Below, in pieces: positions 1 through 6,528 of a stretch of 16,464 nt of DNA. Source of the DNA: Bacillota bacterium. Its GTDB lineage: Bacteria > Bacillota > Clostridia > Tissierellales > Sedimentibacteraceae. Every line of letters starts with the position of its first letter. The first letter of the stretch is position 1. The stretch covers positions 1 through 16,464 of the forward strand of contig JAEZGU010000083.1 in assembly GCA_023416855.1 (NCBI GenBank), given 5' to 3'. Under the pieces are notes generated by a model that saw nothing but the letters and a program-made list of their open reading frames with translations, made no database searches and had not been told where the DNA came from. Made by a program: the position numbers and the translations under genes.

Positions 1-146
1 TTTTTCAAGTCAATAACTAATTCTTTAAAATCTTTAACAAAAGATGGTTCTCCAAAAGCTACCGTTTCTCTTCCCATTTGATCATTAATACTTCTTACTG
101 TCGGCGTTGGCCCAGGTATCATAACCAATTTATTGTTTTTCATCAT
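1..146 (-). CDS. Class V aminotransferase, 5' part only
   Basis: Partial gene running off the left edge; about 47 N-terminal residues are visible. The protein opens with a short basic stretch and then VMIPGPTPTV, the signature N-terminus of class V PLP-dependent aminotransferases of the alanine-glyoxylate / serine-pyruvate type (usual form MIPGPTPVP). These enzymes can move an amino group between alanine or serine and glyoxylate or pyruvate; the substrate cannot be decided from this fragment. Two adjacent ATG codons are possible starts (144-146 and 141-143). The AAGGAG sequence lies 4 bases before the first and 7 before the second, so the second is slightly better spaced. A near-perfect sigma-A promoter of its own (189-217) separates it from the peptidase gene upstream. 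The lysine that binds PLP and the remainder of the enzyme lie outside the window. Confidence 0.8.
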   Translation of the reverse strand, partial: MMKNNKLVMIPGPTPTVRSINDQMGRETVAFGEPSFVKDFKELVIDLK

Positions 147-188
147 AACGCTCCTTATTTTAATTTAATTCAATAATATGTATAATTT

Positions 189-217
189 ATTATAATGCTT
201 GTATTTTATAGTGTCAA
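189..217 (-). promoter_or_regulatory. Sigma-A promoter of the class V aminotransferase
   Basis: On the minus strand TTGACA (217-212), a 17-base spacer and TATAAT (194-189) match the sigma-A consensus at all twelve positions. It lies between the end of the peptidase gene and the aminotransferase start, so the aminotransferase can be transcribed independently. No hairpin terminator is visible between the peptidase stop and this promoter. Confidence 0.85.
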
Positions 218-239
218 CTAAGGATTCAAAGCTTATGGC

Positions 240-2219
240 TTACTTTAAATACTTTTCAAACCAATTTGTTATTTCTTCTAATCTTCTCACTCGATGTTTT
301 GGTTTTCCACTACGACTAAGTTCATGATTTTCTCCCCTAAACATGCATAATCTTGCATCTACACCATGATATTTTAATGCTGTAAACATTTGAAGCCCTT
401 CAGCAAGCCAACATCTGTAATCCTCCTCCGAATGGATAAACAATGTAGGGGTAACTACCTTATCAGCATATTTCAAAGGTGAGTGAAACCACATTTTTTC
501 CGGATTATCCCAAGGAGTTGATTGTATTTGATCTGAGTTAAAGTAGTATCCTATATCAGTAGTTCCAAATTTAGATAACCAATTAGATATACTTCTTTGT
601 GAAACAGCACACTTGAATCTGTCAGTATGACCTATTATCCAATTAGTCATAAATCCACCGTATGAACCACCTGTTACCCCAACTCTACAAGGATCTATTT
701 GAGGATAATGTTGAAGAACTGCATCTGTAAATTTCATCAAATCATCATAGTCGACAGTACCGTACTTACCTCTAATATCAGCAAATTCATTGCCTCTTCC
801 ATCACTTCCTCGCGGATTGCAGACAAATACAAAATATCCTTCATTAGCCCAAAACTGCATTTCGTGATAATAAATTTCTCCATAAACAGTCTTTGGTCCA
901 CCGTGTATGTCAAGTATTCCCGGATAACATTTATTTGTATCAAAATCAGCAGGCTTTAAAATCCACCCTTCAATTATTATACCATCATTTTCAAATGTTA
1001 AATATTCGGGTTTAATAATATTTTTGATTTCAAAATACTCTTCATTCAATTTTGTTTTTTGTGTTTCTAAACCTTCATTATATGAATAAATTTCTTGAAG
1101 CTTTGTTCCTCTAAGACCAATAAATAATATACCTTCACTGCAAATATCAAAACAGTCAACAGATCCATTATCTGAAGTTAACTTTTCTATTGTGCCATTA
1201 AGGGATAGTTTTTTGATAAAAGAGCTTTTGTTTTCTGTTGATATAAAATACAGCTCATCATTAAAAACTCTATAATTTGCTCCCGACCCGTACCGACAGT
1301 CAGAGCCTACTGAGTTAAACATCCCAAAATCATGCTCAGCTAACAGATTAGCATCACCATTTTTCATTATGTAGAAGTTTAAATTTTGATTTAAACCGTA
1401 CTTATCCATTGGAGAAGCAGCTAATATAATTTCATTACCAACAAATTCTGCGTATTCAATATACATTTCTCCTTCTTCAATAAGGCATACAGCATTTTCA
1501 GAATATAAATCATATAAATACAACTCATTGGCAAGATCCATTTTGTTTGTAAAGCTAATTGATGTATATAAAGCTTTACCATCTTTAATGCCTGTAATTG
1601 ATACATTTCCAAACTTATCAGATATAGGAATTATATCCTTTGTCCCCTTGTCATACAAATACAATCTATTTCTTTTTTTGTTTGTAAAGCCTTCACCGTT
1701 TGACCAGAATGGAATTTCATCCAAAACTTCATAATCTTTATTTTCTTTAATCATTGAAATTGCTTCGTCTTTATCTTCACTTTTAATAGAATGAAGATTT
1801 ATACCGTAATGATTATACTCTGCAGTTAACAAAAATTTTTCATTGGCTATAAGCTTAAATTCATTAACATTCATTGGTATTCTCATATATTCATATGCTT
1901 CACCCCCATGAATATTGATGGCGTAAAAAACAGTCCATTGCTCACCTTCATCGATTTTCTTTCTTAGCTTATCATCTCTTAATGAAGGGAATAATATAGT
2001 TTCATTATCCAGCCATAAAAAAGATTTCTCTTTGCTCATGTTAGTAAGTTTTCTATACTTTTCAGATAAACAGTCGTAAATCCATATGTTTGATATATAT
2101 TTATTTTCGTCATTGTCGCATGTGTGCACAGTAAAAGCTGCATGCTTTTTATTAGGAGAAAGTTCAATTCCTGATATAAATTTAAAATTCAAGAAATCAT
2201 TTAGTTTTATTTTTTCCAT
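240..2219 (-). CDS. S9-family serine peptidase (prolyl oligopeptidase / acylaminoacyl-peptidase type)
   Basis: A 659-residue cytoplasmic serine peptidase. Residues 1 to about 380 look like the beta-propeller part, with repeated short beta-strand motifs including an early ELSPNKKHAAF blade. From about residue 400 follows an alpha/beta hydrolase domain. Its landmarks are an ILDIHGGP oxyanion strand, the nucleophile elbow GGSYGGF with Ser519, Asp600 in HSEEDYRC and His632 in GENHE, a complete catalytic triad in the expected order and spacing. No signal peptide is visible. The family removes dipeptides or acyl-amino acids from short peptides; the exact specificity is not readable. The start is ATG at 2219-2217 because GGAGG sits 7 bases upstream. 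The open frame extends 15 codons further, but that part is AT-rich leader containing the promoter's -10 element. It is transcribed divergently from the M42 peptidase. Confidence 0.92.
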   Translation of the reverse strand: MEKIKLNDFLNFKFISGIELSPNKKHAAFTVHTCDNDENKYISNIWIYDCLSEKYRKLTNMSKEKSFLWLDNETILFPSLRDDKLRKKIDEGEQWTVFYAINIHGGEAYEYMRIPMNVNEFKLIANEKFLLTAEYNHYGINLHSIKSEDKDEAISMIKENKDYEVLDEIPFWSNGEGFTNKKRNRLYLYDKGTKDIIPISDKFGNVSITGIKDGKALYTSISFTNKMDLANELYLYDLYSENAVCLIEEGEMYIEYAEFVGNEIILAASPMDKYGLNQNLNFYIMKNGDANLLAEHDFGMFNSVGSDCRYGSGANYRVFNDELYFISTENKSSFIKKLSLNGTIEKLTSDNGSVDCFDICSEGILFIGLRGTKLQEIYSYNEGLETQKTKLNEEYFEIKNIIKPEYLTFENDGIIIEGWILKPADFDTNKCYPGILDIHGGPKTVYGEIYYHEMQFWANEGYFVFVCNPRGSDGRGNEFADIRGKYGTVDYDDLMKFTDAVLQHYPQIDPCRVGVTGGSYGGFMTNWIIGHTDRFKCAVSQRSISNWLSKFGTTDIGYYFNSDQIQSTPWDNPEKMWFHSPLKYADKVVTPTLFIHSEEDYRCWLAEGLQMFTALKYHGVDARLCMFRGENHELSRSGKPKHRVRRLEEITNWFEKYLK

Positions 2220-2250
2220 AACAGTTCCTCCATACTTTATTATATATAAT

Positions 2251-2279
2251 ATTATATATCTCATTTTTTATATATGCAA
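2251..2279 (-). promoter_or_regulatory. Sigma-A promoter of the S9 peptidase
   Basis: Minus strand TTGCAT (2279-2274), a 17-base spacer and TATAAT (2256-2251), about 35 bases before the chosen ATG. Its -35 box is only 7 bases from the -35 box of the divergent M42 promoter, so the two promoters are back to back. Confidence 0.65.
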
Positions 2280-2286
2280 TTAAGTA

Positions 2287-2316
2287 TTGTGTAATTCATC
2301 AATAAAGTAGTATAAT
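2287..2316 (+). promoter_or_regulatory. Promoter of the M42 peptidase cluster
   Basis: TTGTGT (2287-2292), an 18-base spacer and a perfect TATAAT (2311-2316), 30 bases before the ATG of the M42 peptidase. The -35 box is weak, so strength or dependence on an activator is uncertain. Confidence 0.6.
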
Positions 2317-2346
2317 CATTTATAACATATTGAGGAGGAGCGGATT

Positions 2347-3378
2347 ATGGAAATAAATAAAGAATTTACTCTTAACTTGTTAAAAGAAATAATTAATATT
2401 CCAAGCCCTACGGGTTATACGAAAAATGTTATGAATTATATAGAAAAAGTTATTAGTGAATATGGATATATATTTTATTCAAACAAAAAAGGCAATAGAA
2501 TAATAGAAATAGAAGGGGAAGATAACAGTTACTGTGTTGGTATACCTGTTCACGTTGATACATTAGGTGCAATGGTTAGATCCATAAATTCTGATGCAAC
2601 TTTAAAAATTACATCAATAGGTGGAAATATGTATTCAACTCTTGATGGAGAATACTGTAAAATACACACAAGGACAGGGAAAATATATACAGGAACAATG
2701 CTTTCAACTTCACCTGCAATTCATGTATATCCTGATGCAAAATCAAAAGAGCGTTCTGAAGATAACATGATGGTTAGAATAGACGAGGTAGTAAAAACTA
2801 AAGAAGATGTATTGAAATTAGAAATTGGTGTTGGTGATTTTATATCAATAGAGCCTAAATTTGCTGTTACTTCTTCCGGTTATATAAAATCACGATACTT
2901 AGATAATAAAGCAGGAACAGCATGTGCGTTATCACTTATGGAATTGTTTAAAAGAATGGGAAGAAAACCTAAGAATAAAGTTAAAATAATAGTTTCGTCC
3001 TATGAAGAGGTTGGTCATGGAAGTTCAAATATACCTTCAGATATTGATGAGCTTGTGGGAATTGATATGGGTTGTGTTGGGCTTGACTTATCATGCACAG
3101 AACAAGATGTTTCCATATGTGCAAAAGATGGTTCCGGACCATATGATTATGATATTACAAATAGATTGATTGAACTTTCTAAAAAACATAAGTTGAATTA
3201 TGCTGTTGATATTTATCCTATGTACAGCTCGGATGTATCAGCATCATTAAAAGGCGGAAATGATATTAAAGGTGCACTCATCGGTCCGGGCGTACATGCA
3301 TCTCATGGAATGGAAAGAACTCATTTTGATGGAATAACAAATACTATCAAATTGATGTATGCTTATTTGACAGAATAA
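2347..3378 (+). CDS. M42-family metallo-aminopeptidase
   Basis: A 343-residue cytosolic aminopeptidase of the M42 (glutamyl aminopeptidase / PepA-FrvX) family, which uses two metal ions and usually assembles into a large hollow dodecamer that trims peptides. Metal ligands and catalytic residues can be placed: His69 and Asp71 in VHVDTLG, bridging Asp186 in YLDNKAG, Glu220-Glu221 in SYEEVGHG, Asp240 in GIDMG and His320 in ASHGMERTH. The dimetal core is complete and the length is normal for the family. The start is well fixed by AGGAGGAG 6 bases upstream. It opens a cluster with an AEC transporter (19-base gap) and an RNA methyltransferase (8-base gap). Together with the divergent S9 peptidase it suggests intracellular peptide breakdown. 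The preferred N-terminal residue cannot be inferred. Confidence 0.92.
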   Translation: MEINKEFTLNLLKEIINIPSPTGYTKNVMNYIEKVISEYGYIFYSNKKGNRIIEIEGEDNSYCVGIPVHVDTLGAMVRSINSDATLKITSIGGNMYSTLDGEYCKIHTRTGKIYTGTMLSTSPAIHVYPDAKSKERSEDNMMVRIDEVVKTKEDVLKLEIGVGDFISIEPKFAVTSSGYIKSRYLDNKAGTACALSLMELFKRMGRKPKNKVKIIVSSYEEVGHGSSNIPSDIDELVGIDMGCVGLDLSCTEQDVSICAKDGSGPYDYDITNRLIELSKKHKLNYAVDIYPMYSSDVSASLKGGNDIKGALIGPGVHASHGMERTHFDGITNTIKLMYAYLTE

Positions 3379-3397
3379 ATATTAGAAAGGATATGTA

Positions 3398-4336
3398 GTG
3401 GAAAATTTAATATTCTCTATTAACGTTGTTTTACCCATATTCTCACTTATGATTTTGGGTGCTTTTCTAAGAAAGATAAAATTAATGGACAAGGAGTTTA
3501 TAAAAAAGGCAAACGACTTCGCTTTTAAGGTGCTTTTGCCTATACTACTCTTTAATAATATATACAAAAGTAAAATATCAGAAATAGTAAATATGAAATT
3601 GATAGTGTTTGCTATATTAATAAATGTTGTTATAGTAGGAATACTGTTTATAATAGTTCCGAAATTTATTAAAGAAAATAGAGATAGAAGCATTATAATA
3701 CAAGGCTTGTACAGAACTAATTTTGTTTTATTTGGAGTTCCTTTAAGTAAAAATATTTTTGGTGCATCAAGCTTAGGAGCTGTCACAACTTTAACTGCGA
3801 TAATAATTCCTTTATTTAATTTTTTTGCAGTTTTTATATTAGACTGGTTTTCATGTGATAAAAGCGACTATAAAAAGACTTTTGTGTCATTGGTAAAAAA
3901 TCCGTTGATTATTGGATCTTGTATGGGAATTCTTTTTTCATTGCTTAATATAAAGCTTCCTCAGTTTGCAGAAAAAACAATAGCAGATGTAGCAGCCACA
4001 GCTACTCCTATAGCTTTGATAGTGTTAGGAGGAGATATAGAAATTAAAAGTTTAGGCAAAAATTTTAATTTAATATCTATGGTTACATTTGGAAAGCTAA
4101 TGATCGTACCTGCAATAGTTGTAATTTCTGCTTTGGTATTTGGTTTTAGAGGAGTAGAATTAGGAGCATTGTTTTGTATGGCGGCGCCTCCTATATCTGT
4201 ATCCAGTTATACAATGTCACTTCAATACCAGTGCAATTCTGAATTAGCAGGTCAATTGGTGTTCATAACAACACTTATTAGCCCTATAACAATATTTATG
4301 TTTATTTTTGTTTTAAAAACCGTAGGTTTATTTTAG
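3398..4336 (+). CDS. AEC-family (auxin efflux carrier-like) membrane transporter
   Basis: A 312-residue, very hydrophobic protein with about ten membrane segments, arranged as two halves of five around a polar loop near residues 151-166. Family landmarks are RTNFVLFGVPL (106-116) in the first half, NPLIIGSCMGILF (168-180) after the loop, and a C-terminal AAPPISVSSYTMSLQYQ stretch (262-278) followed by LAGQLVFITTLISPIT. Bacterial members (malate permease MdcF/MleP-like) carry organic acids across the cytoplasmic membrane; the substrate here is unknown. The start is GTG at 3398. GAAAGG lies 7 bases upstream, and the nearby ATG at 3393 is followed directly by a stop. It sits 19 bases after the M42 gene and 8 before the methyltransferase, so it is probably co-transcribed with them. 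Confidence 0.88.
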   Translation: MENLIFSINVVLPIFSLMILGAFLRKIKLMDKEFIKKANDFAFKVLLPILLFNNIYKSKISEIVNMKLIVFAILINVVIVGILFIIVPKFIKENRDRSIIIQGLYRTNFVLFGVPLSKNIFGASSLGAVTTLTAIIIPLFNFFAVFILDWFSCDKSDYKKTFVSLVKNPLIIGSCMGILFSLLNIKLPQFAEKTIADVAATATPIALIVLGGDIEIKSLGKNFNLISMVTFGKLMIVPAIVVISALVFGFRGVELGALFCMAAPPISVSSYTMSLQYQCNSELAGQLVFITTLISPITIFMFIFVLKTVGLF

Positions 4337-4344
4337 GAGAAAAT

Positions 4345-5058
4345 ATGGAAATAAAATCATACAAAAAAGCATTTGAATATTCCTATACATTTGGGATATT
4401 TCCAACTATTGAATTAATTAAGTCGAAACCTGAGAAAGTAATAAAGGTCTTGGTTAGCACTAAATACAAGTCAGACTCTGATATGAATATTTTTGAGTTT
4501 TGCAAAAATCATAATATTGAAACTGAAATAAATGACAAAGTAATAAATCGTATAAGTGATAAGGAAAATAATTTTGTGGTTGGGGTGTTTTCAAAATATG
4601 AGTGTAAATTAGATATTAATAAATCTCATGTTGTTTTAGTAAACCCAAGCAATATGGGAAACATGGGAACGATAATTAGAACTTTAACAGGATTCGGACT
4701 AAATAATTTAGCAATTATAAGTCCTGCTGTTGATATATTTGACCCAAAGGTTATAAGAAGCTCCATGGGTTCTTTGTTTAGAATAAATTTCAAATATTAT
4801 GAAAATTTCAACACATATAATACTATGTTTGCAAATCACAAAAAATATCCATTTATGCTTGATGGGGCAACGTCATTGAAAGAAGTTAATCATGATAAAA
4901 ATGAATTGTTTTCTTTGATTTTTGGCAATGAAGCTACAGGCTTGGACTCATCATATTCATCTGTTGGAAAAAGTATATTCATAAATCACACTGATCGAAT
5001 AGATTCGCTAAATTTGACCATAGCAGCAGGAATTGCGTTATATCATTTTTATGAATAA
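4345..5058 (+). CDS. TrmH/SpoU-family RNA 2'-O-ribose methyltransferase
   Basis: A 237-residue S-adenosylmethionine-dependent RNA methyltransferase of the SPOUT superfamily, which forms a C-terminal trefoil knot. All three motifs are clear: motif 1 NMGNMGTIIRT (103-113), motif 2 KVIRSSMGSLF (135-145), and motif 3 in two parts, FGNEATGLD (193-201) and SLNLTIAAGIALY (221-233). Residues 1 to about 90 form an N-terminal substrate-binding-like domain with LVST and VVGVFSKY segments, as in rRNA- or tRNA-modifying relatives. Whether the target is 23S rRNA or a tRNA cannot be read. The ribosome binding site AGGAG overlaps the stop codon of the transporter gene, so translation is probably coupled. There is no hairpin terminator directly after it; the first strong one is at 5530, beyond the asparagine-rich gene. 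Confidence 0.9.
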   Translation: MEIKSYKKAFEYSYTFGIFPTIELIKSKPEKVIKVLVSTKYKSDSDMNIFEFCKNHNIETEINDKVINRISDKENNFVVGVFSKYECKLDINKSHVVLVNPSNMGNMGTIIRTLTGFGLNNLAIISPAVDIFDPKVIRSSMGSLFRINFKYYENFNTYNTMFANHKKYPFMLDGATSLKEVNHDKNELFSLIFGNEATGLDSSYSSVGKSIFINHTDRIDSLNLTIAAGIALYHFYE

Positions 5059-5174
5059 TTTGTTAATTTAAATAAAAATTGGCTAAATAATAAGTTTTCA
5101 ATTGTAAATAATATATCCGAGGAAGCAGATTGCAATCACATCCTAAAATAAAAGTTAAACGAAGGTGATCGATC
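5059..5174 (+). other. Leader region of the asparagine-rich gene
   Basis: A short gap without a clear gene. It contains two perfect 10-base palindromes, GATTGCAATC (5128-5137) and TGATCGATCA (5166-5175), the second overlapping the ribosome binding site GAAGGTGAT and the first base of the proposed ATA start. No convincing sigma-A promoter was found (a TTGGCT box near 5089 lacks a good -10). Transcription may read through from the upstream cluster. Confidence 0.4.
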
Positions 5175-5507
5175 ATAACGAGGAACAAGGACGATTTATT
5201 ATTAAATAATTGGGAAGATCAAGCAAAGTTAGACAGCCAACTAAATTTAAAGGAGCAGATGAAACTAATGAACAACAATAATAATAACAGATTTGATAAC
5301 AAAGATAACAATAACAGATTTAACAACAATAATAACAACAGAAACAATAATAACAATAATAACAACCGATTAGACAATTGTGATAACAACAACAAATTTA
5401 ATAACAACAATAATAATAACAACAATAACAGATTTGAGAATCGCGACAACAACAACAGATTTAATAACAATAACAATAACAACAACAATAATAACAGAAA
5501 CAGATAA
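5175..5507 (+). CDS. Asparagine-rich repeat protein with apparent ATA start
   Basis: Unrecognised small protein. The region from the first ATG (5259) encodes 82 residues that are mostly asparagine. It contains three copies of a core R[FL][DE]N[KCR]DNNN[RK]F, beginning at 5289, 5367 and 5430, separated by runs of 5 to 11 Asn. The same frame stays open for 28 codons upstream and reads as ordinary protein (TRNKDDLLLNNWEDQ, then QLNLKEQMKLM), a charged, helix-prone head. That head has no ATG, GTG or TTG before the stop at 5166. An ATA at 5175 lies about 6 bases after GAAGGTGAT, the right distance for initiation, giving 110 residues. The alternatives are ATG 5259 (AAAGGAG only 3 bases away) or ATG 5268 (12 bases away). 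No signal peptide or membrane segment is visible. A strong terminator follows at 5530. A structural role, for example in a spore or the cell surface, is speculation. Confidence 0.6.
   Translation: MTRNKDDLLLNNWEDQAKLDSQLNLKEQMKLMNNNNNNRFDNKDNNNRFNNNNNNRNNNNNNNNRLDNCDNNNKFNNNNNNNNNNRFENRDNNNRFNNNNNNNNNNNRNR
5268..5504 (+). repeat. AAY trinucleotide tract with three 33-base imperfect repeats
   Basis: About 240 bases dominated by AAC and AAT codons, interrupted by three related 33-base units at 5289-5321, 5367-5399 and 5430-5462. Starts are 78 and 63 bases apart, always a multiple of three. AAC and AAT are irregularly mixed, so this is a diverged tract rather than a fresh pure expansion. Confidence 0.8.
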
Positions 5508-5529
5508 TTTAATAGTTAATAAAAATGAA

Positions 5530-5566
5530 GGTCTTTTGAAATATTTCAAAAGACCGTTCTTTTTTA
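5530..5566 (+). terminator. Intrinsic terminator after the asparagine-rich gene, probably bidirectional
   Basis: A perfect 26-base inverted repeat (GGTCTTTTGAAAT and its complement, 5530-5555) is followed by TTCTTTTTT. On the minus strand the same hairpin is followed by TTCATTTTT, so it can also end the convergent flavodoxin transcript whose stop codon is at 5575. Confidence 0.9.
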
Positions 5567-5574
5567 TTATTGTA

Positions 5575-6057
5575 TTAAAGTTTTAAAACATCATTAACCA
5601 TTTCCATGATGCTTTCTTCGTCAATATCTGTAGTACTCTTATTATCTAACTTAAAGTTTTTTTGTACGATTTTCATTATAAGCAAATCAAAAAGTTTATA
5701 AGGTTTAACTTTTAACCTACCTCCAAAGCACTGAATGGAAAATGATTTGTTTAATAGCTTCTTAGGAAAATTATGAAGTAAGTATTGATTTGCCTTTTCC
5801 GGGAAACCACAGCACAAATAGATAGCTGTGTTTTTTTTCATAAGTAAATCCAAGTTATTTTTTATGAAGGTTTTTAGCGAATCATGCATTTCGTTAAATC
5901 TTATACAACTTCCCATAATAATTGTATCATAATCGGCAATATCCGGTTGTTGTTTAGCTAAATTTATAACATGCGCATCAGGAAGTTTACTTTTAAGTAT
6001 ATTGGCGCATTCCTTGGTTGTATCATTTTTTCCCGCATAAACAATCAGTATTTTCAT
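5575..6057 (-). CDS. HemG-like flavodoxin-domain protein
   Basis: A 160-residue flavodoxin-fold protein that should bind FMN. It starts with MKILIVYAGKNDTTKECA, in which residues 8-14 form the phosphate-binding loop. Next come a TIIMGSCIRFNEMH stretch (45-58) and CFGGRLKVKPYKLFD (110-124). These align by eye with E. coli HemG at IGASIRYGHYH and IAGALRYPRYRWYD, and the tail TDIDEESI resembles the HemG C-terminus. HemG oxidises protoporphyrinogen IX with menaquinone. No heme biosynthesis gene is visible here, so a general electron-transfer or stress role is equally possible. The start ATG at 6057 has GGAG 5 bases upstream. The gene is divergent from the glycine cleavage operon and convergent with the asparagine-rich gene. 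Confidence 0.8.
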   Translation of the reverse strand: MKILIVYAGKNDTTKECANILKSKLPDAHVINLAKQQPDIADYDTIIMGSCIRFNEMHDSLKTFIKNNLDLLMKKNTAIYLCCGFPEKANQYLLHNFPKKLLNKSFSIQCFGGRLKVKPYKLFDLLIMKIVQKNFKLDNKSTTDIDEESIMEMVNDVLKL

Positions 6058-6108
6058 GTTATCTCCATTAATAGTATAGTTTTGGAATAAAGAATTATAA
6101 TATAATCA

Positions 6109-6137
6109 ATCATAATATTAATAAAGTAAATTGTCAA
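6109..6137 (-). promoter_or_regulatory. Sigma-A promoter of the flavodoxin gene
   Basis: Minus strand TTGACA (6137-6132), a 17-base spacer and TATGAT (6114-6109), about 50 bases before the ATG. It is divergent from the glycine operon promoter, with roughly 80 bases between the two -35 boxes. Confidence 0.7.
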
Positions 6138-6219
6138 GACTTGCGATTGTTAATATATTATCATATTCATGCAAAAATTATACATTTTAAAAGTAGATTT
6201 TTTGACGATCGAAAAACTA

Positions 6220-6249
6220 TTGACAACATGAGAACGTTAGTTTTATAAT
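6220..6249 (+). promoter_or_regulatory. Sigma-A promoter of the glycine cleavage operon
   Basis: TTGACA (6220-6225), an 18-base spacer and TATAAT (6244-6249), both boxes perfect. Transcription would start near 6256, giving a leader of about 270 bases that carries the glycine riboswitch. With such a strong promoter, control is expected to lie mainly in the leader. Confidence 0.9.
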
Positions 6250-6314
6250 GTTAGTATCAACTGCTTTTGTGATTTTGACAATATGGTTGATTTCCAAAAA
6301 ATTAATATTTATAA

Positions 6315-6449
6315 TATTGAATGAAAAGTTTGGGAGAGATCCTAACGGACGCCGAAGAAGCAAATTGCACCGGTCAAGTGTGACGAAACTTTCAGGCAAA
6401 AGGACCAAGCTTGGACAATACTCTGAATAACAATTGTGTGAAGACAGGG
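6315..6449 (+). ncRNA. Glycine riboswitch, single aptamer with ghost helix
   Basis: A cis-acting RNA sensor for glycine. The conserved core is present: GAGAG (6334-6338), GCCGAAGAAGCAA (6351-6363), and GAAACTTTCAGG then CAAAAGGAC (6385-6405). By hand folding, P1 pairs AAGTTTGG (6326-6333) with CCAAGCTT (6405-6412), and P2 pairs 6334-6338 with CTTTC 6389-6393. A leader-linker P0 helix pairs TATTG (6315-6319) with CAATA (6416-6420), leaving AATGA opposite GGA, as expected for the known kink-turn. There is no second aptamer. Instead CTCTG (6421-6425) can pair with CAGGG (6445-6449), the ghost helix of singleton glycine riboswitches. This helix uses the same bases as the 5' arm of the terminator, so glycine binding is predicted to let transcription continue into gcvT. 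Confidence 0.93.
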
Positions 6450-6481
6450 GTAATGACATATGTTATTATCTCTGTTTTTTT
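6444..6481 (+). terminator. Regulated terminator of the glycine riboswitch
   Basis: A 14-pair stem (6444-6457 with 6462-6475, loop ATAT, including a few G-U pairs) is followed by seven T residues (6475-6481). It lies between the aptamer and the gcvT ribosome binding site. Its 3' arm repeats the CTCTG of the ghost helix, so both compete for CAGGG at 6445-6449. This makes it a conditional terminator rather than a plain end of transcription. Confidence 0.88.
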
Positions 6482-6528
6482 ACAAATTAGCATAATAAAA
6501 AATAAAAAAATATAAAGAGGTGATTTTA

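Noticed and set aside
3382..3786. 134-codon minus-strand frame
   Set aside because: Antisense shadow of the AEC transporter gene; hydrophobicity is inherited from the opposite strand.
5219..5488. Leucine-rich minus-strand frame opposite the asparagine-rich gene
   Set aside because: It is the mirror of AAY codons. The plus-strand frame has an upstream coding-like head, a ribosome binding site and a terminator; the minus frame has none.
5268..5504. CRISPR-like or satellite repeat interpretation of the AAY tract
   Set aside because: Repeat units differ in sequence and spacing, always keep the reading frame and encode a consistent residue pattern, so they are coding repeats.
6217..6459. Short open frames on both strands across the gcvT leader
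   Set aside because: They overlap the riboswitch aptamer, whose conserved core explains the sequence; neither has a convincing ribosome binding site.
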